A stretch of 64,000 bases of DNA. Source: Adonisia turfae CCMR0081 (lineage in GTDB: Bacteria > Cyanobacteriota > Cyanobacteriia > Phormidesmidales > Phormidesmidaceae). Where the stretch lies: NCBI RefSeq assembly GCF_011009555.1, contig NZ_QXHD01000004.1:4930854-4994853 (forward strand). Direction: 5' to 3'. Of the stretch, positions 27,911 to 36,011 are shown piece after piece (positions within the stretch are counted from its first letter, which is position 1; each line of letters begins with the position of its first letter). The notes below the pieces were generated by a model, which saw only the letters and a program-made list of their open reading frames with translations, had not been told where the DNA came from and did no database searches. A program made the position numbers and the translations under genes.

Positions 27911-29346
27911 TGATTTTAACGATTGCTTGGATTGCATTACCGCTCTTAATTGGATTTAGCATCTATCTTTTGCCCAAGTTAGATCGTTATCTGGCCATGG
28001 GTGTTGCGCTGGTTTCAATAGGCTATGGTTTGGCCTTATTCCAAATGCCAGATGCCCTCGATATAAGTCTATTAGACAACTTTGGTGTAACTCTTTTAGC
28101 GGATTCACTGAGTGGTTACTTTATTTTAGGAAATGCCCTGGTAACAGTTGCGGTGCTGCTCTATTGTTGGGAGCAAGAGAAATCGGCTTTCTTTTTTACG
28201 CAGATGATAATTTTGCACGGTAGTGTCAATGCCGTTTTCATCTGTGCTGATTTCATTAGTTTGTATGTAGCCTTAGAAGTCGTTGGTATTGCTGCTTTTT
28301 TGCTGATTGCCTATCCACGAACGGATCGTTCTATTTGGGTGGGCTTGCGCTACTTATTTGTCAGCAATACGGCCATGCTGTTTTATCTAATTGGAGCAGT
28401 GCTAGTGTATCAGGCGAATGGATCGTTTGCCTACACAGGTTTACAGACGTCTCCTGCAGATGCGATCGCACTTATCATGTTGGGCCTTTTAACTAAGGGC
28501 GGCATGTTTGTATCGGGTTTATGGCTGCCGTTAACCCATTCCGAAGCCGCAACACCTGTCTCAGCAATACTATCTGGTGTAGTGGTCAATACAGGTGTTT
28601 ATCCCTTGGCACGGTGTGCGCTGTTAGTTGATGATATTCAGCCGATTCTTCAATTATTTAGTATAGCCACAGCGCTTTTCGGTGTGGGCTACGCAATCTT
28701 TGAAAAAGACACAAAGCGAATGCTGGCATCCAGCACGATTTCTCAGCTAGGATTTGTTGTGGCTGCGCCAGCGGCATCAGGTTTTTATGCACTAAGTCAT
28801 GGTTTAGCCAAGGCATTGCTTTTTTTAGTCGCAGGCAATTTACAAAGTCGCAGTTTTCAAGAATTGCGTCAGATGCCTATACAGTTTCCTGTGTGGGGTG
28901 TACTGACAGCCGCTAGTCTGTCTATTTCAGGTTTTCCGTTAATGGCTGGTTTCGGTGCTAAAGCGCTCACCTTAAAATTAATGGCACCTTGGCAATCCAC
29001 AGTACTTACCCTTGCAGCCATTGGTACAGCAGTTGCATTTGCCCGATTTATCTTTTTACCATTTGAAAAACTCGCCATCTCAGATAAGAAACCGTCCCGT
29101 GGATTTTGGTCAGCGACGATAGTGTTGTTGGGCGGCCTTATTGCAGCCAATAGTTTCTTTTTAGGGGGGTATACACTTCCTAATATTGTCAAAGCATTGC
29201 TGGTCATTATTGCAGGCTGGTTGATTTACTTCATAGGTGTTAGAAGACTTAAGTTTGAACTGCCCCGTGCTGCTGAACAATTTGAACATTTGATTGGTGC
29301 AATGAGCCTGATTTTAGTGTTGCTGTTTAGTATGGTGTTGGTGTAA
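27907..29346 (+). CDS. mrpD: Mrp antiporter subunit D (NuoM/NuoN-like)
   Basis: 479 residues, about 14 membrane helices. Seen: SLYVALEVVGIAAFLLIAYP with the helix-5 Glu; GLLTKGGMFVSGLWLPLTHSEAATPVSAILSG with the conserved Lys; FEKDTKRMLASSTISQLGFV; LSHGLAKALLFLVAGNL. It is the ion-translocating antiporter-like subunit. Overlaps mrpC by 4 bp. Only one such subunit is encoded in this operon, whereas some cyanobacterial mrp clusters have two (D1 and D2), and the NuoL-like part of MrpA is missing too. Confidence 0.88.
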   Translation: MMILTIAWIALPLLIGFSIYLLPKLDRYLAMGVALVSIGYGLALFQMPDALDISLLDNFGVTLLADSLSGYFILGNALVTVAVLLYCWEQEKSAFFFTQMIILHGSVNAVFICADFISLYVALEVVGIAAFLLIAYPRTDRSIWVGLRYLFVSNTAMLFYLIGAVLVYQANGSFAYTGLQTSPADAIALIMLGLLTKGGMFVSGLWLPLTHSEAATPVSAILSGVVVNTGVYPLARCALLVDDIQPILQLFSIATALFGVGYAIFEKDTKRMLASSTISQLGFVVAAPAASGFYALSHGLAKALLFLVAGNLQSRSFQELRQMPIQFPVWGVLTAASLSISGFPLMAGFGAKALTLKLMAPWQSTVLTLAAIGTAVAFARFIFLPFEKLAISDKKPSRGFWSATIVLLGGLIAANSFFLGGYTLPNIVKALLVIIAGWLIYFIGVRRLKFELPRAAEQFEHLIGAMSLILVLLFSMVLV

Positions 29347-29744
29347 TGAGTATTCCAGATTTATTACTGCGACTGACGATTTGGTTTTTACTCACAGCTG
29401 ATTTAAGTCCAGCAAACATTGCGATTGGACTCTTTGTTGCCTGGTTCATTCCTCACCGGTATACTGTTCCCGCTTCTTGGAAGCGCTGGTTAAAAGAGTT
29501 GTTGCGAGTCTGCTGGGAAATTGTCTTAGCTATTCCCAAGGCTTATTTTGAAGCGTTTGAGATTATATTGCGTCCCCATGCAAAGGAGGTAATAACGCGA
29601 GAGCGTGTACGCCCTTTTCGAACACCTGGCTTGATTTTTCTCGATATCTTTTTAATCACGTTTACACCTAAAACAATTGTCCTTAAATGTCGTGAGGATG
29701 GCTGGTATGAGGTCCATCAAGTTGAGCGGAGGAAACGCCCATGA
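29346..29744 (+). CDS. mrpE: Mrp antiporter subunit E
   Basis: 132 residues: two N-terminal hydrophobic segments, then an amphipathic basic and beta-rich cytoplasmic part typical of MrpE: LKELLRVCWEIVLAIPKAYFEAFEIILRPH, and LIFLDIFLITFTPKTIVLKCREDGWYEVHQVE. The start shares one base with the mrpD stop (TAATG). MrpE is a structural subunit of the antiporter complex. Confidence 0.85.
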   Translation: MSIPDLLLRLTIWFLLTADLSPANIAIGLFVAWFIPHRYTVPASWKRWLKELLRVCWEIVLAIPKAYFEAFEIILRPHAKEVITRERVRPFRTPGLIFLDIFLITFTPKTIVLKCREDGWYEVHQVERRKRP

Positions 29745-29992
29745 ACGGTATTTTATTAGCCATGATCGGTGCTTTGTTGATACCAATCTATGAAGCTTGG
29801 CAAGATGACGATATCTGGCAAAAAATGTTGGCATTTGCCAGCATTGCCACCAAAACATCAGTCATGATTCTGATGCTTTCTATCCTACGTGATGACTGGA
29901 TGATTGGTGTTGTTGGAGTCCTAATTTTAAGTGTTGGCAATGCTGCATTAATGTTGTTAGCTCATGTGCTGAGACGGGTGAATGAATCATGA
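29741..29992 (+). CDS. mrpF: Mrp antiporter subunit F-like
   Basis: 83 residues, three hydrophobic segments, overlapping mrpE by 4 bp. Length and position between E and G fit MrpF. Sequence similarity that I can see by eye is modest: the usual GP(T/S)xxDR motif is replaced by a QDDDIWQKMLAFASIATKT segment, so it is a divergent MrpF. Confidence 0.7.
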   Translation: MNGILLAMIGALLIPIYEAWQDDDIWQKMLAFASIATKTSVMILMLSILRDDWMIGVVGVLILSVGNAALMLLAHVLRRVNES

Positions 29993-30276
29993 TAGATACT
30001 GTTATTAATGTCATCAGCTATAGCTGTATTGTAATTGGTCTAATCTTTTGGTTTTGGGGCACATTACCGTTGCTGGGGCATCGCTCCGTCCTCTTTAAAC
30101 TACATAGTTTGTCTGTTTCTGACACCCTTGGTTCAATGAGCATTATTGTGGGTCTCTTGCTCAAAATTCCGAGAGAATGGCCCTTGCTTTTGCTAGCACT
30201 GATTTCTCTGTCTCTTTGGAATACGGTGTTGGGTTATGTTCTGGCTTACTGCTCAAATGAGGGACGTTATGACTGA
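29989..30276 (+). CDS. mrpG: Mrp antiporter subunit G
   Basis: 95 residues, three membrane helices. GLIFWFWGTLPLLGHRSVLFKLHSLSVSDTLGSMSIIVGLLL matches the MrpG pattern (G-x-LG-xx-R-x-D-x(x)-R-x-H-A-x(x)-x-D-T-LG), with the Asp-Thr-Leu-Gly retained. Overlaps mrpF by 4 bp and the next gene by 8 bp. Confidence 0.85.
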   Translation: MIDTVINVISYSCIVIGLIFWFWGTLPLLGHRSVLFKLHSLSVSDTLGSMSIIVGLLLKIPREWPLLLLALISLSLWNTVLGYVLAYCSNEGRYD

Positions 30277-30847
30277 AGATATTTATACGGTTGCAATACT
30301 TCTCCTGCTACCCATGACAGCCAGTATGTTGGTGTCACAAGTAAATCCATACAATGCGCTAGTGATTCGTGGCATCCTTGGTGCTGTTGCAGCCTTAGTC
30401 TATGCAATGTTTGGTGCGGCTGATGTTGCTCTGACCGAGGCTTTGGTTGGCACAATGTTATCAATTACCCTCTATGCAGTAGCGGTACGCTCCTCGATGA
30501 GTATGCGGCTAGGGGTGGTTGAAACCGCGAGTAGTGAATGTCCAGGCTATGAGGCCTTGTTATCTTCTTTACGCACTCATCTTCAAGAAAAGCATCTGAG
30601 ATTGGAAGTGATTCCATTCACTCAGACTTCTACCCTGCAGACAGCATTAGCCAATAAAGAAATTCATGCGGTTTTCATGGTGCCAAATTCCGAGAACTCT
30701 GATCAGCTAACGGCTCCTACTGGTGACTTGCAAATTCGTGTGCGTCGTCTATATGAGATCTTGCAGGCTAAATTGTCTCATGAGTTAGTGAACCTCAGAT
30801 TTGCTGATGTAGAAACCGCTAATTTATCCAGAGGGAAAGGACTATGA
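30269..30847 (+). CDS. DUF4040 Mrp subunit (MrpA C-terminal-like/MbhD) with a soluble C-terminal extension
   Basis: Start set at the ATG at 30269 (MTEDIYTVAILLLL). 192 residues. The first 75 residues are two or three helices matching DUF4040: VIRGILGAVAALVYAMFGAADVALTEALVGTMLSITLYAVAVR. This module is normally near the C-terminus of MrpA or forms MbhD. Residues 80-192 are soluble, not part of standard DUF4040: ECPGYEALLSSLRTHL, HLRLEVIPFTQT and IHAVFMVPNSENS suggest an alpha/beta fold. The extension could be regulatory. Overlaps the next gene by 4 bp. Confidence 0.75.
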   Translation: MTEDIYTVAILLLLPMTASMLVSQVNPYNALVIRGILGAVAALVYAMFGAADVALTEALVGTMLSITLYAVAVRSSMSMRLGVVETASSECPGYEALLSSLRTHLQEKHLRLEVIPFTQTSTLQTALANKEIHAVFMVPNSENSDQLTAPTGDLQIRVRRLYEILQAKLSHELVNLRFADVETANLSRGKGL

Positions 30848-31506
30848 AGTGGATTTATGTGATTGCTGGAGTTGCTCTCTACATTAAGATGCTGGTTTTT
30901 CCTAATCCATCTACTGATATGGCTGAGGTTTCTATTGTTGACGTGATCGTGCAAGATACGGGTGTGTCGAATGCGGTGTCAGGCATTATTTTTAGAAACC
31001 GCCTCTATGACACCATTTTTGAAGTTGTTGTTTTTACCCTAGCAATTATGGGGGCACGCTTTTTGCTTGCTAATGAACAGCCTTCCTGCACGATTTACCA
31101 ATTTACCGATCACCCATCTGTAGTATTGGCACGGTTAGGCGCAACGATTGCAGCCTTAGTGGGTATTGAGTTGGCAATTCGGGGGCATTTGAGCCCCGGT
31201 GGCGGTTTTGCTGCTGGTGTTGCGGGCGGTACAGCGATTGGCCTTGTGGCGATTACCTCGTCACCAAAATGGATGGAGGATATTTATCAACGTTGGGGGG
31301 CTGCTATTTGGGAAAAGATAGCAGTGCTGGTTTTTATTGTTTTAGCAGTGCTTTCGTTAGTCGGCATTGCTTTACCCAACGGCCAAGTCGGCACGTTAGT
31401 CAGTGGTGGCTGGATTCCACTGCTCAATATTTTAGTGGCGGTTAAAGTAGCTTTGGGATCTTGGGCGGCTATTCTGACATTTATTCGTTATCGAGGATTG
31501 TTGTAG
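30844..31506 (+). CDS. mrpB: Mrp antiporter subunit B
   Basis: 220 residues. N-terminal 90 residues include two hydrophobic segments (a split MrpA-tail/MbhE-like region, DTGVSNAVSGIIFRNRLYDTIFEVVVFTLAIMGARFLL). The rest is the MrpB/MnhB domain: GHLSPGGGFAAGVAGGTAIGLVAI, with the conserved (H)xxPGGGFxxG motif. Last gene of the operon, followed by a hairpin at 31581. Confidence 0.87.
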   Translation: MKWIYVIAGVALYIKMLVFPNPSTDMAEVSIVDVIVQDTGVSNAVSGIIFRNRLYDTIFEVVVFTLAIMGARFLLANEQPSCTIYQFTDHPSVVLARLGATIAALVGIELAIRGHLSPGGGFAAGVAGGTAIGLVAITSSPKWMEDIYQRWGAAIWEKIAVLVFIVLAVLSLVGIALPNGQVGTLVSGGWIPLLNILVAVKVALGSWAAILTFIRYRGLL

Positions 31507-31580
31507 CTGGTGATGCTACGTCTTAAGTTTGAGTGATAGAACTGCTTGCCATACAAGTTATCGCTTAGTCCTAGATACAT

Positions 31581-31614
31581 CCATGCCTCTCAAACCGCAG
31601 TTCAAGAGGCATGG
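31581..31614. terminator. Hairpin at the end of the mrp operon
   Basis: Arms CCATGCCTCT and AGAGGCATGG, perfect, 14-nt loop, in the gap between the convergent mrpB and the small gene at 31686. No T-run, so only a probable terminator or 3' protector. Confidence 0.5.
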
Positions 31615-31685
31615 AGTTGGAATGAATTGGAGACAGTGAATGTAGATTCACTATGAGTACCAGCTCTACAGCTGATACGAGAGGG

Positions 31686-31913
31686 TTAACCCTCTAAGCT
31701 TCGACTTGAGAATGCGTCATAGCTATAGGCAGGAGTACGAGTGCTGAAGCTAGTCTCACGTCCAGTGATAGTTTGAGATAGGGCGTCGAAGGAATCAGAA
31801 CGCCAGTTACGCTCATGAATGGGTTTAGATTGCTCGCCTAGGAAGTATGCTTGAGAGCCAATCAGTACAGCGGCTAGCCAACCTACGATCAAAAGTGCCA
31901 ATACGATAGCCAT
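31686..31913 (-). CDS. Small single-helix membrane protein, thylakoid-type candidate
   Basis: 75 residues. N-terminal membrane helix (MAIVLALLIVGWLAAVLIGSQAYF), then a polar tail with HERNWRSDSFDALS and the ending YSYDAFSSRSLEG. I recall close relatives as conserved hypothetical proteins in many cyanobacteria, including the HERNW and DAFSSRS-like motifs, but not a secured name. Its architecture resembles small photosystem assembly or accessory subunits, which is inference. Well-spaced purine-rich RBS (AGGAG on the minus strand) upstream of the ATG supports expression. Confidence 0.78.
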   Translation of the reverse strand: MAIVLALLIVGWLAAVLIGSQAYFLGEQSKPIHERNWRSDSFDALSQTITGRETSFSTRTPAYSYDAFSSRSLEG

Positions 31914-32149
31914 ATTTAATCTCCTATTTAAAGTGCTGATGATATTGCGATGTAGGGCAACACCAGCCGGTCAATAAGTGCAAGCGTTGTCTTATGTAAT
32001 TAACAGTAACGAAAATTATTAAGAAACGTCAACTGCGATTGACTAAATTGTTGGTGTGGCTATCAACAATTTGCTTTATGACTATCACCCTTGATGCCAA
32101 CGTTGTGTGCTCTAAGTAGAGACACTGAGTGTGGGGAGTAGAGTGCATT

Positions 32150-33490
32150 TTAAGTTACACGCTGTTTGATCAATTCAAACAGTGCTCTCATGCCCATGGC
32201 GTCCCCTCCCTCAGGGCGTCCGGGCAAGCTCCGGAGGTTGTAACCCATAAAATCTACATGGATCCAGGAGATGTCTGGCTGAACGAATTCTTGTAAAAAG
32301 AGAGCTGCTGTAATGGAACCACCATAGGAGCCGCTGGCAATATTATTCATGTCAGCTACTGGACTATCTAGCATGGAGCGATAGGCCGTATGTAAAGGCA
32401 GATTCCAGAGTGGGTCGTCTATATTTAGACCTGCATCAAGTAATGTTTTAGTGACCCCATTGTCGTTGCAGAAAAAGGCTGGCAGTTCAGTGCCAAGGGC
32501 AACACGGGCAGCACCGGTAAGGGTGGCACAGTCAATCAGTAAGTCTGGGTCTTCGCTGCTAGCTTCCCATAAGGCATCGGCTAATATTAAGCGTCCTTCA
32601 GCATCTGTATTGCCTACTTCGATGGTTGTTCCTTTGCGGGATGTCAAAATATCTAAGGGGCGTAGGGCATTGCCCGCAATGCTATTTTCAACGGCTGCCA
32701 CCAATACTCTGAGGTTGACCGGTAAGCCGATTTCCATAATCATCTGTGCTATCCCTAGCACCTGGGCTGCTCCCCCCATGTCTTTTTTCATGAGGCGCAT
32801 GCCAGTGGCGGATTTAACGTCTAAGCCGCCACTGTCAAAGCAAACTCCTTTGCCTACCAGGGTGACTTTGGGGGCGTCTGGATTGCCCCAGCGCAGATCA
32901 ATCAGGCGAGGCGCACGGGTGCTGGCTTTTCCAACGGCATAGATCATCGGGTAATTTTCGATGACTAAATCGCCACCTGCAATGACTTCCACTTTGGCTT
33001 CGTAGCGCTCAGCTAAGCTGCGGGTTGTTTCCTCAAGCTGATCAGGCCCCATATTGTTGGAGGGTGTGGTGATCAGATCGCGTACTAGATAGGTGGCTTC
33101 TGTGGCGGCTTTAACGTAGGTTACATCTACATGATCAGGGGGGTGTAGTTTTGCAAGAATGCTGGTTTTGGTCAGTTTGTAGCGATCAAAGCTATAGCTG
33201 CCCAACTGCCAACCCAAATACAGTTTGGTCGCGTTAGCGATAGCTAACGCATTGCCCAAGGTGTATGTCCCTGCTGGCAATGTTTTGGGTAGACTTGCCA
33301 GGGTCCAGGTATCTATGGTGTCGGGACGCCCCACTAAGACTTTGCCAATTTTGCCAGTGGCATCGGGAATTAAGCATACTTTGCCAGTTTGACCAGAAAA
33401 TCCGGCTGCCTGGCACCAGGCAGCACTATCAGGATGATCGGTCTGGAGCTCCTCTTCATTGACTAGGTAAATTGCGATCGCATCTGCCAA
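32150..33490 (-). CDS. M17 leucyl aminopeptidase family protein
   Basis: 446 residues. The N-terminal 130 residues are divergent; the C-terminal catalytic domain has all metal and active-site motifs: VTLVGKGVCFDSGGLDVKS (Lys and Asp), MRLMKKDMGGAAQVLG, the NTDAEGRLILADAL signature with Asp, Glu and the catalytic Arg, and GSYGGSITAALFLQEFV. It would remove N-terminal residues from peptides in the cytosol using two divalent metals. Standing alone on the minus strand; start at the ATG at 33490 (MADAIAIYLV) with GGGGAGG-like RBS nearby. Confidence 0.92.
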   Translation of the reverse strand: MADAIAIYLVNEEELQTDHPDSAAWCQAAGFSGQTGKVCLIPDATGKIGKVLVGRPDTIDTWTLASLPKTLPAGTYTLGNALAIANATKLYLGWQLGSYSFDRYKLTKTSILAKLHPPDHVDVTYVKAATEATYLVRDLITTPSNNMGPDQLEETTRSLAERYEAKVEVIAGGDLVIENYPMIYAVGKASTRAPRLIDLRWGNPDAPKVTLVGKGVCFDSGGLDVKSATGMRLMKKDMGGAAQVLGIAQMIMEIGLPVNLRVLVAAVENSIAGNALRPLDILTSRKGTTIEVGNTDAEGRLILADALWEASSEDPDLLIDCATLTGAARVALGTELPAFFCNDNGVTKTLLDAGLNIDDPLWNLPLHTAYRSMLDSPVADMNNIASGSYGGSITAALFLQEFVQPDISWIHVDFMGYNLRSLPGRPEGGDAMGMRALFELIKQRVT

Positions 33491-33611
33491 GGGGGAACCT
33501 CCACACGTTCAAACATAGTTATTCAGACGAGTTTAGTTTGCCTTATGGCTACTAGCAACGGTGTAGCACCTGAGCTTTATTTCAAGAAATACACCTTAAA
33601 ATTATTTGTCT

Positions 33612-33870
33612 TCATGGCCACTCAAATAAAGCTGGCTTTTCTTCGACGCTCTGACGAACACAGCAACTTTCCAGATGATCGTTCACGGAACCCATGGCCT
33701 GCATAAAGGCATAGACGGTAGTTGGTCCAATAAATAACTAGCCCCGGTTCTTTTAAACCTTGCTTAACGCTAGAGATTCTGGCGTTTTATTCAGCTGGAG
33801 ATAGAGTTGCGTAGTCACACTCAAGCGGGCGTTGAGTGGGCTCATATTGCCAAAAGTTACGCGGCTAGTG
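33612..33870 (-). pseudogene. tag: Decayed DNA-3-methyladenine glycosylase I (tag), C-terminal remnant
   Basis: On the minus strand, just before a stop at 33612, a frame reads LFIGPTTVYAFMQAMG followed by SVNDHLESCCVR, which matches the C-terminus of Tag (GPTxxYAFMQAxGxVNDHL). Upstream, in other frames and broken by stops, are NFWQYEPTQRPL and SSVKQGLKEPG, matching earlier Tag segments. At least one frameshift and several stop codons separate these pieces, and the N-terminal half is not found. So this is a dead remnant of a base-excision repair gene. Confidence 0.75.
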
Positions 33871-33916
33871 AACCCCATTCATCAACACCAATAATGAGGC
33901 CCTCAATCATATACGC

Positions 33917-35050
33917 CTAAGGTTGAACTACGTATTCTCCATCAATGGAGTCAACTCTCCCTTGGTTCGCTAACGTTTGATAAATCATCGCTGCAACTTC
34001 GGCACGGGTAGCAGGCTGATTGGGATTGAGCATATCCAAGTTGGGGTAGTTAACGACAATATTGGCTTGGGTAGCCGCCGCCATTTTGTCAATTGCCCAA
34101 CTAGGGATCTCTGCGGCATCGCTGTAGAGATTAACTATGGTTTGAGTGTCTGTGGGGATAGTGCTATTCAGCCCTGTAACTAAGGCCGTGAGGACCTGGG
34201 CACGGGGTACCGGTAGTGTAGGTTGGAAGCTTTCATCAGGGAAACCACTCATAAAGCCACCTTTTACGGCTTTGTCGATGGCTTCGGTTGCCCAATAGCC
34301 TTCCTCAACATCCAAGAATGCGATCGCGGCCTCTTGATCTTCTAGGGGAAATGCTTGAGCAATTGCACTCGCTAACTGTGCCCGTGTCACTGGTTGCTCA
34401 GGAGCAAACGTACCCTCAGAAATACCATCCAAGACCAATCGCTCACTGAGAGCATCAATGTAGGGCTTAGCCCAATAATCGTCAGGCACATCCTGAAATT
34501 GAAGCGCCTCACGGCTTGACTCCAAAGGCTCCTGGTTCGTTGGGGCAGCAGCCGTATCCGTTTGTGCAGGCTGCGCCGATTGTTGAGGCAGCTCCGTTGA
34601 GGCAGATGTCTGAATGTCAGAACGCGACGGTACCGTTGTTGTCTGACTAGTAACCCTATTGTTCAGAGAGGGACCCTTCAGAAAGGGATCCTCAGCTGCT
34701 CTTTCTAGCGCCTGATTGCTATTCCTAAGGACGCCAGCACTACCTGAACCAATATCCTCTACAGTGCCAAAGCCAATACCATCTCCATCAGTTTCAGCTT
34801 CCAGGCTACTATCAGTGTCTTCAGCTCGACCCAGTCGCTCTCCTGCGTCGAACGCACCCGCTACAGAAGGTGCACTATCGGCATTAAAGAGTCCCGCTTG
34901 CCCCAACAAGTTCACCCCGGATCGGGTCAACCCCCAAAATAATACGCTGCCCAAGGTTAGAAATGCTACAAATAAAGCAATCAGTTCATCATAGTCAACT
35001 GAGCGACGACGATTATTATCAGTACCTGGGTCAGACGGAATTTGTGACAC
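33917..35050 (-). CDS. Membrane-anchored protein with three S-layer homology domains
   Basis: 377 residues. N-terminal cytoplasmic stretch, a membrane helix at about 22-42 (ELIALFVAFLTLGSVLFWGL), a low-complexity acidic and Ser/Thr/Gln-rich linker to about 180, then three SLH units (FQDVPDDYWAKPYIDALSER; FLDVEEGYWATEAIDKAVKG; YSDAAEIPSWAIDKMAAATQ), each ending in the TRAQLA/PRAQVL/TRAEVA motif. SLH domains bind pyruvylated cell-wall polymers or peptidoglycan. No porin domain follows, so it may tether the inner membrane to the wall. Confidence 0.88.
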   Translation of the reverse strand: MSQIPSDPGTDNNRRRSVDYDELIALFVAFLTLGSVLFWGLTRSGVNLLGQAGLFNADSAPSVAGAFDAGERLGRAEDTDSSLEAETDGDGIGFGTVEDIGSGSAGVLRNSNQALERAAEDPFLKGPSLNNRVTSQTTTVPSRSDIQTSASTELPQQSAQPAQTDTAAAPTNQEPLESSREALQFQDVPDDYWAKPYIDALSERLVLDGISEGTFAPEQPVTRAQLASAIAQAFPLEDQEAAIAFLDVEEGYWATEAIDKAVKGGFMSGFPDESFQPTLPVPRAQVLTALVTGLNSTIPTDTQTIVNLYSDAAEIPSWAIDKMAAATQANIVVNYPNLDMLNPNQPATRAEVAAMIYQTLANQGRVDSIDGEYVVQP

Positions 35051-35232
35051 AGCAGACTCCTAATCCCTTAATAGAGGATTAATCAAAATATATTCCCGAT
35101 ATAAAGATAAATCAGAAAAGGATCGACTTAAGCGTTATTACTTACATTTCTAAATTATTCTTTCTATTAAGCTTTTGCGTAAGTGGTTATTTCTTGACAG
35201 TGAGCTACCATAGCTTGCTACTTTCTTGACTG

Positions 35233-35949
35233 ATGATTTTACGATTTAGAAAGTCCAAATTAAAATCTACAGTGGGTCGTGCCAAGCGTTTACTGGTCAT
35301 CGCTTTACCTGCTCTTGGTATGAGTGGCTGTGTAATGATGACTGGGCAAATCTCCACATTGCGCCCTGTGTCCGCCTTGGTGACTCACATCATGGCTAGA
35401 GCTACGGCGGTTGGCGCTCTGATTAGTAAGGTTCATCAACGCTTGGATATCCTACAGCCGTTAGAAAAAGAAGCCGTATCCATTGGCGGTTTAGGCCCAG
35501 TAAGACTGGGAATGTCTATTCAAGAGGCAGCCAATGCTGCCCAGGTTAGTTTTGTCGTGGCTCCGATGACCCAGTCAGAATTGTGCCAGTACTACTTACC
35601 AGAAGTTTATGATCCTGAAAAGGCAACCCGTGTCGCGTCGATTGATGGCATTGGCCTCATGGTGGTGAATGATCAAGTAATTCGAATTGATATTTGGTCG
35701 GAGAGTCCAATTAAAACCCTGAGTGGTCTTGGCATTGGTTCCACCATTGAAGAGATTGATGCCGTTTATGACGGACAGATAGACGTGACGCCCCATCCAT
35801 ACACCGACGGCAGTTATGTCACACTAACCTCGGAGGCTGCTGGCAGTAACCTGTATAGCCTCGTCTTTGAAACCGATAAAGAAGGCCGAGTCACCCAGTT
35901 TCGCACTGGACAATTCCCTGCCGTCACATGGGCTGAAGGCTGTTCTTAA
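35233..35949 (+). CDS. Putative lipoprotein of unknown function
   Basis: 238 residues. Basic N-terminus (ILRFRKSKLKSTVGRAKR), hydrophobic segment LLVIALPALG, and a lipobox-like LGMSGC with Cys near residue 33. A central part has a repeating IG(G/I)LGPVRLGMS and LSGLGIGST pattern that resembles paired domains, each perhaps a small beta-alpha unit; the Cys-containing ELCQYYLPEVYD stretch and final EGCS may form a disulfide. I do not recognise a family with certainty. Confidence 0.72.
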   Translation: MILRFRKSKLKSTVGRAKRLLVIALPALGMSGCVMMTGQISTLRPVSALVTHIMARATAVGALISKVHQRLDILQPLEKEAVSIGGLGPVRLGMSIQEAANAAQVSFVVAPMTQSELCQYYLPEVYDPEKATRVASIDGIGLMVVNDQVIRIDIWSESPIKTLSGLGIGSTIEEIDAVYDGQIDVTPHPYTDGSYVTLTSEAAGSNLYSLVFETDKEGRVTQFRTGQFPAVTWAEGCS

Positions 35950-36011
35950 GCACATCATTATGGCTAATCTTGATAGACTCAGGGGGCAACAGTTCTTTGT
36001 TTCCCTGACCT

